Below, piece by piece: positions 42,859 to 52,562 of a stretch of 64,000 nt of DNA (position 1 is the first letter of the stretch; each line of letters starts with the position of its first letter). The stretch is from positions 28,860 to 92,859 of the forward strand of contig NZ_BBXG01000029.1 of the NCBI RefSeq assembly GCF_001570605.1, given 5' to 3'. The notes below the pieces were generated by a model. It was not told where the DNA came from, made no database searches, and was given only the letters and a program-made list of their open reading frames with translations. Source of the stretch: Herbidospora cretacea (lineage in GTDB: Bacteria > Actinomycetota > Actinomycetes > Streptosporangiales > Streptosporangiaceae). Position numbers and translations under genes: made by a program.

Positions 42859-42916
42859 GTGACCCTCCGAATATTTTTTGGGGTTCTGCCCGTTTTGTCA
42901 GGCCGAAATGGTCCCG

Positions 42917-44113
42917 TCAAGAGGGCCGGGCCAGCGGCCGCCACAGCAGCGCCCCCGCGAGGATCACCAGTCCGCCGCAGATCGCGATCGCGTAGTGGAC
43001 GTCGACGATCTCGGCCAGGCCACCGGCCACCACCCCGCCGAGCCCCTGGACGGTCATCATCCCCGACCCCTGGAGCCCGAACGCCAGCCCGCGCCGCGCC
43101 TCCGGCACCGCGTCCACGAACGGCCGCTGCAAAACGAGCTGGTAGGCCAGCCCGCACCCCGCCAGGAACGCCAGGATCCCGGCCCACCACGGCCCCGGCG
43201 CGGCTGCGAAGCCGATCAGCGGCACGCCCATCAGCGCCACCAGCGGCAGCCCGAGCCGGTTGCGGCGGACCGGCGACACGAACCGCCCGACGACGAACTC
43301 CCCGAAGCCCATCCCGCCCGCCGTCGCGGCCAGCACGAACCCGGCCGCCCCGGCCTGCCCCATGCCGGTCAGATAGGGGATGAAGACCGCCTCCGAGCCG
43401 ACCATGAACATCAGCGGCAGCCATCCGGCCAGCAGCAGCCCCCGGATGGTCCGGTCGCTGAGCAGCGCCCAGTTGCCGCGCAGGGTGGCGCGGACCGCGC
43501 CGGTGCCGTCGCCTGCCGCGCGCGGCGGCCGGTCGCTCAGGCCGAACCGGATGAGCGGCACCGCCACCAGCGAGAGCACGGCGGTGATCAGCAGCGCGCC
43601 CTCCGGCCCGGTCAGCGCGAGCATGGCCCCGCCGACCGCGAGCCCGGCGATCTGCGACCCCGCGCCGGTCATCGTGAACAGCGCCCGGCCGAGCACGAAC
43701 CGGTCGCCTTCGAGCACCTCGGGCAGCACCGCGTTGCGCGCCGCCATGAACACGGCGGTGGGCACCCCGGTGACCAGCACGACGGTGAACATCGCCCACA
43801 CCGGCAGCCCGGCGAACGCCAGGAGCAGGCACACCACGACCCGGACGAGCTCCCCGGCGACCATCAGCGACCGGGGCCTGATCCGGTCGGCCATCGACGA
43901 CAGGAACAGGCCGCCGAGCATCATCGGCAGGAAGCCGAGCATCCACGAGATCGCCGACAGCCCGGCCGACTGGGTCCGCTCGAAGACGATGACGGAGAAC
44001 GCCAGCATCTTGACCGACTCGCTCAGCGTCAGCAGCAACTGGCTGCCGAACAGCACCCGGAACTCACCGATCCGGAAGAGTTCCCCGAAGGTCGCGCCGC
44101 CCGCCACAGTCAT
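42917..44113 (-). CDS. MFS transporter
   Basis: This 398-residue protein has about 12 hydrophobic spans, an early MADRIRPRSLMV loop typical of MFS motif A, and no periplasmic-binding partner. It resembles efflux-type MFS proteins of the enterobactin-exporter/MFS_3 group. The start ATG at 44113 follows an A/T-rich stretch. Neighbours give no clue to the substrate. Confidence 0.88.
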   Translation of the reverse strand: MTVAGGATFGELFRIGEFRVLFGSQLLLTLSESVKMLAFSVIVFERTQSAGLSAISWMLGFLPMMLGGLFLSSMADRIRPRSLMVAGELVRVVVCLLLAFAGLPVWAMFTVVLVTGVPTAVFMAARNAVLPEVLEGDRFVLGRALFTMTGAGSQIAGLAVGGAMLALTGPEGALLITAVLSLVAVPLIRFGLSDRPPRAAGDGTGAVRATLRGNWALLSDRTIRGLLLAGWLPLMFMVGSEAVFIPYLTGMGQAGAAGFVLAATAGGMGFGEFVVGRFVSPVRRNRLGLPLVALMGVPLIGFAAAPGPWWAGILAFLAGCGLAYQLVLQRPFVDAVPEARRGLAFGLQGSGMMTVQGLGGVVAGGLAEIVDVHYAIAICGGLVILAGALLWRPLARPS

Positions 44114-44146
44114 CGGGCGATGCTATGACAAAGATGACAAAACGGT

Positions 44147-45418
44147 CTATTGACCACTGTTTTTCGCTGCCAGCACCAAAGCCCGCTGCAACTCCGCCAC
44201 GTCGGGGTTCTCGATGAAGATGCCGACCGCGTCGTTGATGGCCGCCCGCCAGCCGTCGTTGGCCACCACGCCGTGCTGGATCGACCCGGCGAGCTCGTCG
44301 CGGGACCACTCGTCGAGGTTCCAGGCCAGATAGTCCTGGTAGAGGGCCGTGTCGGCGTCGCGCCGGGCCGGGATCGAGCCCTTGAGCGGGTTGAACGCGT
44401 CCTGCCCCGCCTTGCTGGCGGCCACCTTGAGCCAGGCCAGCGCGCCCTCCCGGTTGGGGGCGCCGCGCGGCAGCGTGAAACTGTCCGAGAGCCACATGAA
44501 GGCGCCGGAGGTGCCCGGCGAGGCCGCCCAGTCGAAGTCGGTCTTCGAGGTCCTGCCGAGCCCGCCGTCGGGCGGGTTGTGGAAGTAGCTGTAGGCCCAG
44601 TCGCCCATGACGGTGAACGCGGCCTCGCCGTCGGCGACCTGCTTGGCGGCCGGCTGCCAGTCGGCCTGCGGCGGCCCGGTGAGCGCCAGGATCTCCGCGA
44701 AGTCGGTCAGCGCCCGCTTCATCGCCGGGCTGTTCCAGTCGGCGTCGGCGCTCCACAGCTTGTTGTACGCCCTGGTCCCCAGCGACCCCAGCAGCACGCT
44801 CTCGAAGAGGTGCACGACGGTCCACTGCGGCCCGATGGCCAGCGGGATCTTCCCGGTGTCGCGCACCTTGCCGAGCGCGGTGAGGAACTGCGGTACCGTC
44901 TGCGGCGGCCCCGGCAGCCCGGCCGCCGCCAGCACCTTCGGGTTGAACCACAGCACGTTCGACCGGTGGATGTTGACCGGGATCGAGTAGATGTCGCCGT
45001 GGACCGAGATCTGCTCGACGAGCTGGGGCGGGAAGGCGTCGCGCAGCTTCAGTTCGTCGTACAGGAAGTTGAGGGGTTCGAGCTTGCCGGCGGTGATGTA
45101 GCCCTGGAGCTCGGCGCCCGCGTGGCCCTGGAAGGTGTCGGGCGGCTGGTTGGCCTGGAGCTTGCTGGCTAACAGAGCGCGCGCCTGGTCGCCCGAGCCG
45201 CCTTCGACGGCCGCGTCGACGAACGTGAAACCGGGGTTCTGCTTCTCGAACAGGGAGCGCATCGCCTTGAGCCCGTCGGCCTCGCCCAGGCCTGTCCACC
45301 AGGAGAAGACCTCGACGCGCTCCTTCGCGGAGGGCTCCGGGACCTCAGCCGCCTCGCCCGAGCACGACGTCACCAATACGAGCAGCGCCGCGGCGACCGC
45401 GGTCCATCGTCGCCTCAT
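44147..45418 (-). CDS. ABC sugar-type solute-binding lipoprotein (orphan)
   Basis: This 423-residue extracellular binding protein has a lipoprotein signal (hydrophobic core then VTSC lipobox near residue 20) and the family-1 pattern EVFSWWTGLGEADGL followed by an FEKQNPGF start of the first lobe. It resembles binding proteins for sugars. The ATG at 45418 is chosen over an upstream start because it gives a normal signal peptide. No permease or ATPase gene is adjacent, so it must partner with components encoded elsewhere. Confidence 0.9.
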   Translation of the reverse strand: MRRRWTAVAAALLVLVTSCSGEAAEVPEPSAKERVEVFSWWTGLGEADGLKAMRSLFEKQNPGFTFVDAAVEGGSGDQARALLASKLQANQPPDTFQGHAGAELQGYITAGKLEPLNFLYDELKLRDAFPPQLVEQISVHGDIYSIPVNIHRSNVLWFNPKVLAAAGLPGPPQTVPQFLTALGKVRDTGKIPLAIGPQWTVVHLFESVLLGSLGTRAYNKLWSADADWNSPAMKRALTDFAEILALTGPPQADWQPAAKQVADGEAAFTVMGDWAYSYFHNPPDGGLGRTSKTDFDWAASPGTSGAFMWLSDSFTLPRGAPNREGALAWLKVAASKAGQDAFNPLKGSIPARRDADTALYQDYLAWNLDEWSRDELAGSIQHGVVANDGWRAAINDAVGIFIENPDVAELQRALVLAAKNSGQ

Positions 45419-45490
45419 CGCGGCCGACCTCCGGGTGTGAAATGGCAGCCCATCAACCCACCACCGGCGCCGCCCCGTCAAGCAACGTTT

Positions 45491-46204
45491 CTATATACGC
45501 CTGACGACGCGTTTCCCGCACTCGACGACCGCCGCCACCGTCACCCCCAGCTCCCGCCCGCCGCCCGTCACCACCAGCGCTCCCTTCGCGAACGCCAGCC
45601 CGGCCAGCACGGCGAGGTCGGCCGAGCCCGACGGCGGCCAGTCGACCAGCACGACGTCGCGTTCGCCGAGGAACAGATGGCCGTCGAGCAGCGCCATCGC
45701 CTCGGCGAACCCGTCGTGGCCGAGGTCGCCCTCCTCGGCGACGACCGCCAGGCCGCCCGCAGGGGGCAGCGGCAGCGGGTCGAGACCGAGCAGCGCCTCG
45801 AACTCGGTCGCGCCGTGGCCGCCGCCGAACGAGACGACCTGCCGCACCCGGGAGGCCTCGGCCGCCGCGACCGCCTCGGCCGCCCGCCTCTCGCCGGTGA
45901 ACATCAGCCGCACGTCGTGGGCGAGCAGCTCGGCCGGGTCGGGCACGGCCAGCGGCAGCGCCACCCCGCCCGCCGCGACGACCGCGAAGACGGCGGTGAG
46001 ATGACCGTGGACCCCGTCGGTGTAGACGGCGGCCGTCTGCCCGGGGCGGGTCCCCCTCCTGACCAGCCCCGAGGCGGCCCCGAGAACGGTCGACGCGAAC
46101 GTCTCGTGGCTGACGGCCCGGCCCTCGCCGAAATCGATCAGCGCCGGCCGGTCGGCCCACAGCGCGGATCGGCCGAACACCGCGCCGGTGACCCCTGACT
46201 CCAT
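45491..46204 (-). CDS. Truncated AMP-binding (ANL) domain protein
   Basis: This 237-residue protein resembles the N-terminal part of acyl-CoA synthetases (LIDFGEGRAVSHETF, AAVYTDGVHGHLTAVFAVVAAGGVALPL). It lacks the TSGTTGxPKG loop, the adenylate motif and the C-terminal catalytic lysine, and stops where the AMP-binding domain would normally continue. It may be a decayed gene or a degenerate protein. The ATG is at 46204. Confidence 0.6.
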   Translation of the reverse strand: MESGVTGAVFGRSALWADRPALIDFGEGRAVSHETFASTVLGAASGLVRRGTRPGQTAAVYTDGVHGHLTAVFAVVAAGGVALPLAVPDPAELLAHDVRLMFTGERRAAEAVAAAEASRVRQVVSFGGGHGATEFEALLGLDPLPLPPAGGLAVVAEEGDLGHDGFAEAMALLDGHLFLGERDVVLVDWPPSGSADLAVLAGLAFAKGALVVTGGGRELGVTVAAVVECGKRVVRRI

Positions 46205-46283
46205 GTCCGTGACCGTACGGGCCGGGCTCCCGCCCCGGAATCCGCATAAGTGTGTAGCCGCGTATGTAACAGCGAACGGGGTG

Positions 46284-46315
46284 GCGGGCCCGGGTCCTGC
46301 GCGACCCGGGCCCGC
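46284..46315. terminator. Perfect 13-bp GC hairpin in the luxR-AMP intergenic region
   Basis: GCGGGCCCGGGTC (46284-46296) and GACCCGGGCCCGC (46303-46315) form a perfect stem around the loop CTGCGC. It lies about 250 bp downstream of luxR and 80 bp upstream of the truncated AMP-binding gene. There is no T-run, so it may be a transcription block of the GC-hairpin type seen in actinomycetes. Confidence 0.5.
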
Positions 46316-46535
46316 GGGCCACCTGCCCCCGGTCTCGGTCTCCACCCCTCCGAGGTGACCTCGACCGGCGTGACGGGCACGCGGCCGTTTCCAGATGCCC
46401 CCCCTGACGTCCGGCTTCAGTAGGCATCCGCCCTCGCGGGCCGGATGACGGCCACGGAGTCGCCGCGCACCCGAACCACACAGCAACCGTAGATCGGCAC
46501 GGCCCGTCCTCACATCGGCTGAAGTGCGCATGTGG

Positions 46536-46569
46536 GTGTGTAGACGAGAGGCGCCCGCCGTCTACACAC
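46536..46569 (-). terminator. Inverted repeat spanning the luxR stop codon
   Basis: Perfect 10-bp arms GTGTGTAGAC (46536-46545) and GTCTACACAC (46560-46569) flank a 14-base spacer. The TAG stop of luxR is inside the arm. As a minus-strand transcript it would form a hairpin at the end of the message. The rest of the 46205-46561 gap holds only the GC hairpin at 46284 and no gene that I see. Confidence 0.55.
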
Positions 46570-48991
46570 CGTGCTCGACGACCCAGGTGGCGACCTGGGT
46601 GCGCGAGGTGAAACCGAGCTTGGCCAGGATGTTGGCGACGTGGCGGGCAACGGTGGCCTGGCTGATGACGAGCTCGTCGGCGATGGCCCGGTTGCTCAGC
46701 CCGCGCGCGACCAGTTCGGCGATCTCGCGTTCGCGGGCGGTCAGCGTGCTCTGCGGGGTGACCGCGACCGGCGCGACCACGGGCGCCGGGCTCCCCGCCG
46801 ACTCCTCCAGCGCGAGGGTGACGGCCGTGTCGAACGGCAGCGTGAGCCCCTCCGACCACAGCGCCGCCACGACGGGCTCGCCCAGTTCGTCGCGGGCGGG
46901 CGCCAGCACGCTCTCCACCCGGGCGCCCGGCCGGCCGCTGCGCAGCCCGGCGGACGCGGCGGCCAGCAGCACGGCCCGGCGAGCGTCGCCCTGCTTCAGG
47001 TAGAGCGACGCGAAGGCCTCCAGGCGGCGGGCCGACTGCATGCGCAGCCCGGCGTCCCGGCCGAGCCGCAGCGCCTCGCCCAGCCGGCGGCGCGCCTCGG
47101 GCAGGTCGCCCGCGTCGAGCGCCACCGACCCCAGCCCGGCCAGGCAGGAGATGAGCCACTGCCGGGCGTCGAACGTGCGGACGATGCGCAGCGCCCGGGT
47201 GAAGTGGTGGCGGGCGGCCTGGAGGTCGCCCCGGCGGCGGGCGGTCTGCCCCAGCCCCGACAGGCCGATGACCAGCGCCAGGTGGTTGTCGAGCGCGGTG
47301 GCCAGCGCGACCAGGCGTTCGGCCGACCGCTGCGCCTCGCGCAGCCGCCCCTGGGCCAGCGCGAGGAAGGCGCGGGTGCCGTGCCCCTCGGCCTCCAGGA
47401 TGCGCTCGCCACTGGCGCGGGCGATCGAGATGGACGCCTCCAGCCGCGTCTCGGCCGGTTCGGAGCCGTCGCTGATGGCGAGCACGAGCAGCGCCTGCCC
47501 CTCGCCGAGCCGGTCGCTGGCCTGACGGCACAGGTCGAGGGCCCGCCGGGCGCGGTCCCGCGCGCCGGCGAAGTCGGCGGTGTTCGACAGCAGGTTGGCG
47601 GTGAACGCCAGCGCCCGCCCGTGGGTGGCCGGGTCGATGCCGGGCTGGGCGAGCTCCACGAGCCGGTCGGCCCACCGGGTCAGCTCGGCCTGGAACCGGC
47701 CGCTGCCCAGCAGCATCCACCGCAGCCCGAGCAGCGCCTCCAGCATCGGCACGGCGTCGCCTCTGGTGAGCGACCACTCGACCGCCGCCCGCAGGTCGCT
47801 CTGGAGCCTCTCCAGTCGCTCGGTACGCCGGTGGACCGCCGGCCACGACCCCGCGTCGACCGCGATCTCCCAGTCGCGCGCGAACCGCACGAAGAAGTCG
47901 CGGTGCCGCCGCCGGGTCTCCTCCTCGTCGGGGCCGTCGAGCTGCTCGGCGGCGTACTGGCGGATGGTGTCGAGCAGCCGGTAGCGGGCCTCCCCCGCGA
48001 GCTCGCCGTCGACGACGACCAGCGACTTGTCGACCAGGGCGGTCAGGTGGCCCAGGACGTCGGCGGTCTCGACGGGACCGCCCGCGCAGACCTGTTCGGC
48101 CATCGGCAGGGTCCAGCCGGAGCGGAACACGGTGGCCCGGCGCAGCAGCACCCGCTCGGGCTCGGTGAGCAGGTCGTAGCTCCAGTCGACGGTGGCCCGG
48201 AGGGTCCGCTGCCGGGGCGGGGCGGTGCGGTCGCCCGCCGACAGCAGCCGGAACCGGTCGCCGAGCCGGGCCACGATCTGCGGGATCGACAGCACCCGGG
48301 TCATCCCGGCGGCCAGTTCGAGGGCCAGCGGCATCCCGTCGAGCGCGTGGCAGAGCCGCGACACGTCGGCCGCGTTGTCGCCGGTCAGCGTGAAGCCCGG
48401 CCGGACCGAGGCGGCGCGGTCCTGGAACAGCCGGACCGCCTCGTAGCCGCCGACGACGGCCGGGCCCGCGTTGTGGTCGGGGGGCAGCGCCAGCGGCGGC
48501 ACCCGCCAGACGGTCTCGCCGGGCACCCGCAGCGGCTCGCGGCTGGTGGCCAGCACCCGGACCTCCGGGCAGTGTTCGGCCAGCCGCCGGGTGAGCCGCG
48601 CGCACTCGTCGACCACCGTCTCGCAGTTGTCGAGAAGGATCACCGCCTTGCGCCCGGCGAACACCTCGGCGACGGCCAGATCGAGGTCGCGCCCCGGCTC
48701 GCCCTCCACGCCCAGCACCGACGCGATGCGGCGGATCGTCTCCTTGGGGCGGGTGCCCTCGGGGAACTCCACCAGCCACGCGCCGTCGGGCAGGTCGCGG
48801 GCCAGCTCGGCGGCGACCCGCAGGCCCAGCCTGCTCTTGCCGATGCCGCCCACGCCGCAGAGCGTGACGACCCGGGTGGCCGTCATCAGCTGGACGAGCT
48901 CCTCGACGTCGGCCCCGCGTCCGACGAAGGCGTTGGGTTCCAGCGGGAGGTTGCCCTCGACGGCGATCGAGTGGGAGATCTCAGTGGTCAT
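46562..48991 (-). CDS. Large ATPase-TPR-LuxR regulator (AfsR/MalT-like)
   Basis: This 809-residue regulator has an NB-ARC-like ATPase (Walker A GVGGIGKS at 46-53, Walker B in AVILLDNCE), TPR-like helical repeats in the middle, and a C-terminal LuxR helix-turn-helix (LTAREREIAELVARGLSNRAIA, about 745-809). Such proteins are signal-integrating activators. The hairpin at its stop probably ends transcription. It faces away from the ABC exporter gene and might regulate it, but no operator was seen. Confidence 0.92.
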   Translation of the reverse strand: MTTEISHSIAVEGNLPLEPNAFVGRGADVEELVQLMTATRVVTLCGVGGIGKSRLGLRVAAELARDLPDGAWLVEFPEGTRPKETIRRIASVLGVEGEPGRDLDLAVAEVFAGRKAVILLDNCETVVDECARLTRRLAEHCPEVRVLATSREPLRVPGETVWRVPPLALPPDHNAGPAVVGGYEAVRLFQDRAASVRPGFTLTGDNAADVSRLCHALDGMPLALELAAGMTRVLSIPQIVARLGDRFRLLSAGDRTAPPRQRTLRATVDWSYDLLTEPERVLLRRATVFRSGWTLPMAEQVCAGGPVETADVLGHLTALVDKSLVVVDGELAGEARYRLLDTIRQYAAEQLDGPDEEETRRRHRDFFVRFARDWEIAVDAGSWPAVHRRTERLERLQSDLRAAVEWSLTRGDAVPMLEALLGLRWMLLGSGRFQAELTRWADRLVELAQPGIDPATHGRALAFTANLLSNTADFAGARDRARRALDLCRQASDRLGEGQALLVLAISDGSEPAETRLEASISIARASGERILEAEGHGTRAFLALAQGRLREAQRSAERLVALATALDNHLALVIGLSGLGQTARRRGDLQAARHHFTRALRIVRTFDARQWLISCLAGLGSVALDAGDLPEARRRLGEALRLGRDAGLRMQSARRLEAFASLYLKQGDARRAVLLAAASAGLRSGRPGARVESVLAPARDELGEPVVAALWSEGLTLPFDTAVTLALEESAGSPAPVVAPVAVTPQSTLTAREREIAELVARGLSNRAIADELVISQATVARHVANILAKLGFTSRTQVATWVVEHGV

Positions 48992-49142
48992 CGGCCCTCA
49001 GGAGTCGCCTTATGTGTGCTTCGGGGGGTACGTCGTCACAGGAAGTGTCGCACCAATTCCGGAACGTGCCCAGCTCGCATTCCGGTTTGACCCGTCACAT
49101 CCCTGGTGCCGCTTTGTCGCCGGTCGAGCGCACACTGACGCC

Positions 49143-51044
49143 ATGACTGTCTCTCCCGTCGACACGGACGACCCAGCAGAAAGCGATGATCTTCCGGACT
49201 TCTCCGACCTCGCCACGCACAAGTGGCACGAACACGACGACCTGATGAGCAGCGTGGGCTTCTTCACCGTGGCCCGCCGCCTGCCCGCTCTCATCATGCG
49301 GTCGCTCCGCATGGCCTGGGAGGCCAGCCCCCGCGACACCGTCGCCACCATCTCCCTGAACCTGCTGAGCGGAGTGTTCACCGCGTTCGGCCTGCTGGCC
49401 ACCACGGGGGTGCTGGAGGCGCTGTTCGCCGCCGGCCCGACCCCCGAGCGGGTGCGGGACGCGCTGCCCGCCCTGCTGCTGGTCGGCCTCGCCGCCGTGC
49501 TGCGCACCACGTTCCAGGCGGGCGCGGGCTGGGCGCAGTCGCGCCTGCAGCCCCAGGTGCTCCGCATCGCCGAGAAGCGCCTCTACGGCCTCACCTCCAA
49601 GGTCGACCTGATCAGGTTCGACGACCCGGAGTTCCACGACGCGCTCCAGCGCGCCCGCAGCCGGGGGGTGAACTCCTCCGACGAGGTGGTCGGCTCGGCG
49701 ATCGACGTGCTGACGGCGGCGATCAGGCTGGTCGCGGCGGGCGGCGTGCTGGGCGTGCTCCATCCGGTGCTGCTGCCGCTGCTGCTCCTGGCGGTGCTGC
49801 CGGACGCGTGGGCGACCGTCCGGGCCGCGCGCATGCAGTACACGACGATGCTGTCGCTGCTGCCCACCTACCGGCGCAAGTGGATCGTCAGCGAACTGCT
49901 GGCCGACCGCGACACCGCCGCCGAGGTGCGGTCGTTCACGATGCGCGGCTTCCTGCTGCGCGTCTACGACATGGTGGCCCGCAAGGAGCAGGACGTCATG
50001 GTCGACCTGGCCCGCCGCCAGACCACGGCCCGGCTGGTCGGCGAGGCGCTCGGAGGCGTCGGCACCGCGCTCGTCTTCGTCGCCCTCGGCCTGCTGCTGG
50101 CGGGCGGCTCGGTCCCGCTCGCCGTCGCGGGCACCGCCGTGCTGGCCGTCCGCACGGGTCAGGGCGCTCTCCAGCAACTCCTGTACGCCGTCAACCGCAG
50201 CTACGAGAACGGCCTCTACTTCACCGACTTCATCGACTTCTGCGACGCGTCGGAGAAGTCGCCGGTCATGGCGGGCTCGGGAGCGCCGCCCGACGGCTTC
50301 ACCCGCATCACCGCCGAGGACGTCGTCTTCGGCTACCCCGGCAAGGACACCCCGGCGCTGAAGGGCGTCTCCATCCACATCAACCAGGGCGAGGTGGTCG
50401 CCCTGGTCGGCGAGAACGGGTCGGGCAAGACCACCCTCGCCAAGATCCTGGCCGGTCTCTACGAACCCCAGTCGGGCCGGGTCCGCTGGGACGACGTCGA
50501 CCTGGCCACCGTCGACGCCCACGCCCTGCGCGGCCGGATCGCGGTCATCGCCCAGGACCACACCCGCTGGCCGCTGTCGGCCCGGCACAACATCACGATG
50601 GGCCTGAACAAGGGCGAACCGGCCGTGGTGCGGGCGGCCGGGGTGGCCGGCGCCGACGAGGTCATCGACGAACTCCCCCACGGCTACCGCACCCTGCTCG
50701 ACCGCAGGTTCAAGGACGGCCAGGAGCTGTCCGGCGGCCAGTGGCAGCGCATCGCGGTGGCCCGCGGCTTCTACCGCGACGCCCCCCTGCTGATCTGCGA
50801 CGAGCCGACCGCCGCCCTCGACGCGCGGGCCGAGCACGCGCTGTTCGAACGCATCCGCCGGCACGCCGACGGCCGGACGGTCCTCCTCATCACCCACCGC
50901 CTGGCCAGCGTCCGCTACGCGGACCGCGTCTACGTCCTGGACCACGGCCGGGTCGTCGAGGAGGGCACCCACGACGAACTGATCGACCGCCAGGGCATCT
51001 ACGCCGACCTCTACGGCCTCCAGGCCAGGGCCTACCAGGCCTAG
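49143..51044 (+). CDS. ABC exporter half-transporter (fused TM-NBD)
   Basis: This 633-residue protein has an N-terminal membrane domain of about six spans (50-330) and a C-terminal nucleotide-binding domain: Walker A GENGSGKTT (from 424), signature LSGGQWQR (about 529), Walker B LLICDEPTAALD and H-loop LITHRL. It should act as a homodimer exporting lipid, peptide or a small molecule. The charged N-terminal 45 residues are extra to the usual fold. Its stop codon overlaps the penicillin-binding protein stop in convergent orientation. Confidence 0.93.
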   Translation: MTVSPVDTDDPAESDDLPDFSDLATHKWHEHDDLMSSVGFFTVARRLPALIMRSLRMAWEASPRDTVATISLNLLSGVFTAFGLLATTGVLEALFAAGPTPERVRDALPALLLVGLAAVLRTTFQAGAGWAQSRLQPQVLRIAEKRLYGLTSKVDLIRFDDPEFHDALQRARSRGVNSSDEVVGSAIDVLTAAIRLVAAGGVLGVLHPVLLPLLLLAVLPDAWATVRAARMQYTTMLSLLPTYRRKWIVSELLADRDTAAEVRSFTMRGFLLRVYDMVARKEQDVMVDLARRQTTARLVGEALGGVGTALVFVALGLLLAGGSVPLAVAGTAVLAVRTGQGALQQLLYAVNRSYENGLYFTDFIDFCDASEKSPVMAGSGAPPDGFTRITAEDVVFGYPGKDTPALKGVSIHINQGEVVALVGENGSGKTTLAKILAGLYEPQSGRVRWDDVDLATVDAHALRGRIAVIAQDHTRWPLSARHNITMGLNKGEPAVVRAAGVAGADEVIDELPHGYRTLLDRRFKDGQELSGGQWQRIAVARGFYRDAPLLICDEPTAALDARAEHALFERIRRHADGRTVLLITHRLASVRYADRVYVLDHGRVVEEGTHDELIDRQGIYADLYGLQARAYQA

Positions 51045-52486
51045 AGCAACGCCCGCATCACCGCTCGGGCGATCGGGGCTGCCACCTGGCCGCCGAAGCC
51101 GCCGTGTTCGACGAGCACGCCGACGGCCGCCACCGGGTCGTCGGCGGGCGCGAACGCGGTGAAGATGGCGTGGTCGGAGCCCTCGTTCTCGGCGGTGCCG
51201 GTCTTGGCGGCGACCTTCACGCCGGGGATCGCGGCGGCGGTGCCGGTGCCGCCGGGGCCGGTCACGGCGATCATCATCTCGGTCAGCCGGTCGGCCACGG
51301 CCGTCGGCATCGCGTCGCGGTATTCGGCCGGGTCGGTCGAGCGGACGATCGTGCCGTCGCGCAGCCGGACCTCGTCGACCAGGTAGGGGCGCATCAGGGT
51401 GCCCCCGTTGGCGACCGCCGCCGAGATCATCGCTATGTTCAGCGGGGTGGCGCGGTCGTCGTACTGGCCGATGGCGCTCATCGCGGTCTGGGCGCGGTCG
51501 AGGCCGGTGGGGTAGACGCTCTCGGCCACGGCCAGCGGCACCTTCAGGCCCGTGTCGCCGAAGCCGAAGGCGGCCGCCCAGCGGCTCAGCTCCGCCTCGC
51601 CGAGTTCGAGGCCGAGGTCGGCGAAGGCGGTGTTGCACGACATCACGAAGGCGTCCAGGAGCGCGGGGGTGCCGTCGCCGCACTCCTCGCCGCCCGAGTT
51701 GCGCAGCCACGTCTGGGTGCCGGGCAGCTTCATCCGGGCGGGGGCCCGGATCTCGGTCTCGGGGTCGTAGTCGCCGGAGGCCAGCGCCGCCGCCGCGGTG
51801 ATCACCTTGAAGGTCGAGCCGGGCGGGTAGTTCTCGCCGATCGCGCGGTTCAGCAGCGGCCGCGCGGGGTCGCGCTGGAGTTTCCGGTCGTACGCCGCCA
51901 GCTGGTCCGCGTCGAAGGTCGCGAACCCGTTGGGGTCGAACGAGGGCAGCGACACCATGGCGAGGATCGCGCCCGTGCGCGGGTCGAGGGCGACCACCGC
52001 GCCGCGCCTGCCGGTGGCGGCGAGCCCGTCGTAGGCGGCCTTCTGGGCGCGCGAGTCGAGCGTCAGCGTCACGGTCGCGCCGCGGTCGATGTCCTTGAGG
52101 AGCGCGCGGACGCGCACCCGGGGATCCTCACCGGTCAGGGAGCCGTCCTCGGCGCCCTCGATGCCGGTCGTGCGGTAGAGCGAGATGTAGCCGGTGGCGG
52201 GCGCGTAGACCGGGCCCTGCGGGTAGACGCGCCGGTAGGCGAAGCGCTGGCCGGCGATGGGTTCGCTGACCGCGACCACGGTGCCGTCGCGCAGCCTCAC
52301 CTGGCCCCGGGGCTCGTCGAACCGCAGGATCATCGTGCGGTTGTTGCGCGGGTCGGCCATCAGGTGGTCGTACCGGAACGCCTGAAGCCAGGTCACGTTG
52401 CCGAGCAGTGCGAACAGCATCAGCCCGGAGACCGCCGCGACGCCGCGCAGCGGCACGTTCATGCGCCCGGCGCGCGGACCCGCCAT
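51041..52486 (-). CDS. Class B penicillin-binding protein (PbpA-like transpeptidase)
   Basis: This 481-residue transpeptidase has one N-terminal membrane anchor (13-35), the SxxK motif S224TFK, SxN at 283-285 (SCN) and KTGTAEN near the C-terminus. It crosslinks peptidoglycan and resembles mycobacterial PbpA. The ATG at 52486 follows GAGAGGGGG. In many actinobacteria pbpA sits with FtsW and Ser/Thr kinase genes; here it stands alone, so it may be an accessory copy. Confidence 0.93.
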   Translation of the reverse strand: MAGPRAGRMNVPLRGVAAVSGLMLFALLGNVTWLQAFRYDHLMADPRNNRTMILRFDEPRGQVRLRDGTVVAVSEPIAGQRFAYRRVYPQGPVYAPATGYISLYRTTGIEGAEDGSLTGEDPRVRVRALLKDIDRGATVTLTLDSRAQKAAYDGLAATGRRGAVVALDPRTGAILAMVSLPSFDPNGFATFDADQLAAYDRKLQRDPARPLLNRAIGENYPPGSTFKVITAAAALASGDYDPETEIRAPARMKLPGTQTWLRNSGGEECGDGTPALLDAFVMSCNTAFADLGLELGEAELSRWAAAFGFGDTGLKVPLAVAESVYPTGLDRAQTAMSAIGQYDDRATPLNIAMISAAVANGGTLMRPYLVDEVRLRDGTIVRSTDPAEYRDAMPTAVADRLTEMMIAVTGPGGTGTAAAIPGVKVAAKTGTAENEGSDHAIFTAFAPADDPVAAVGVLVEHGGFGGQVAAPIARAVMRALL

Positions 52487-52562
52487 GATCGCCCCCTCTC
52501 CCGGACACCGGTCTAACAGCCGGACCGGAAAGAGGAGGCTCGGGAGGGGTAAAGCGGGGGAA

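Noticed and set aside
46571..49090. An 839-codon open frame on the plus strand opposite luxR
   Set aside because: It is an antisense shadow caused by high third-position GC; the LuxR regulator on the other strand has clear domains.
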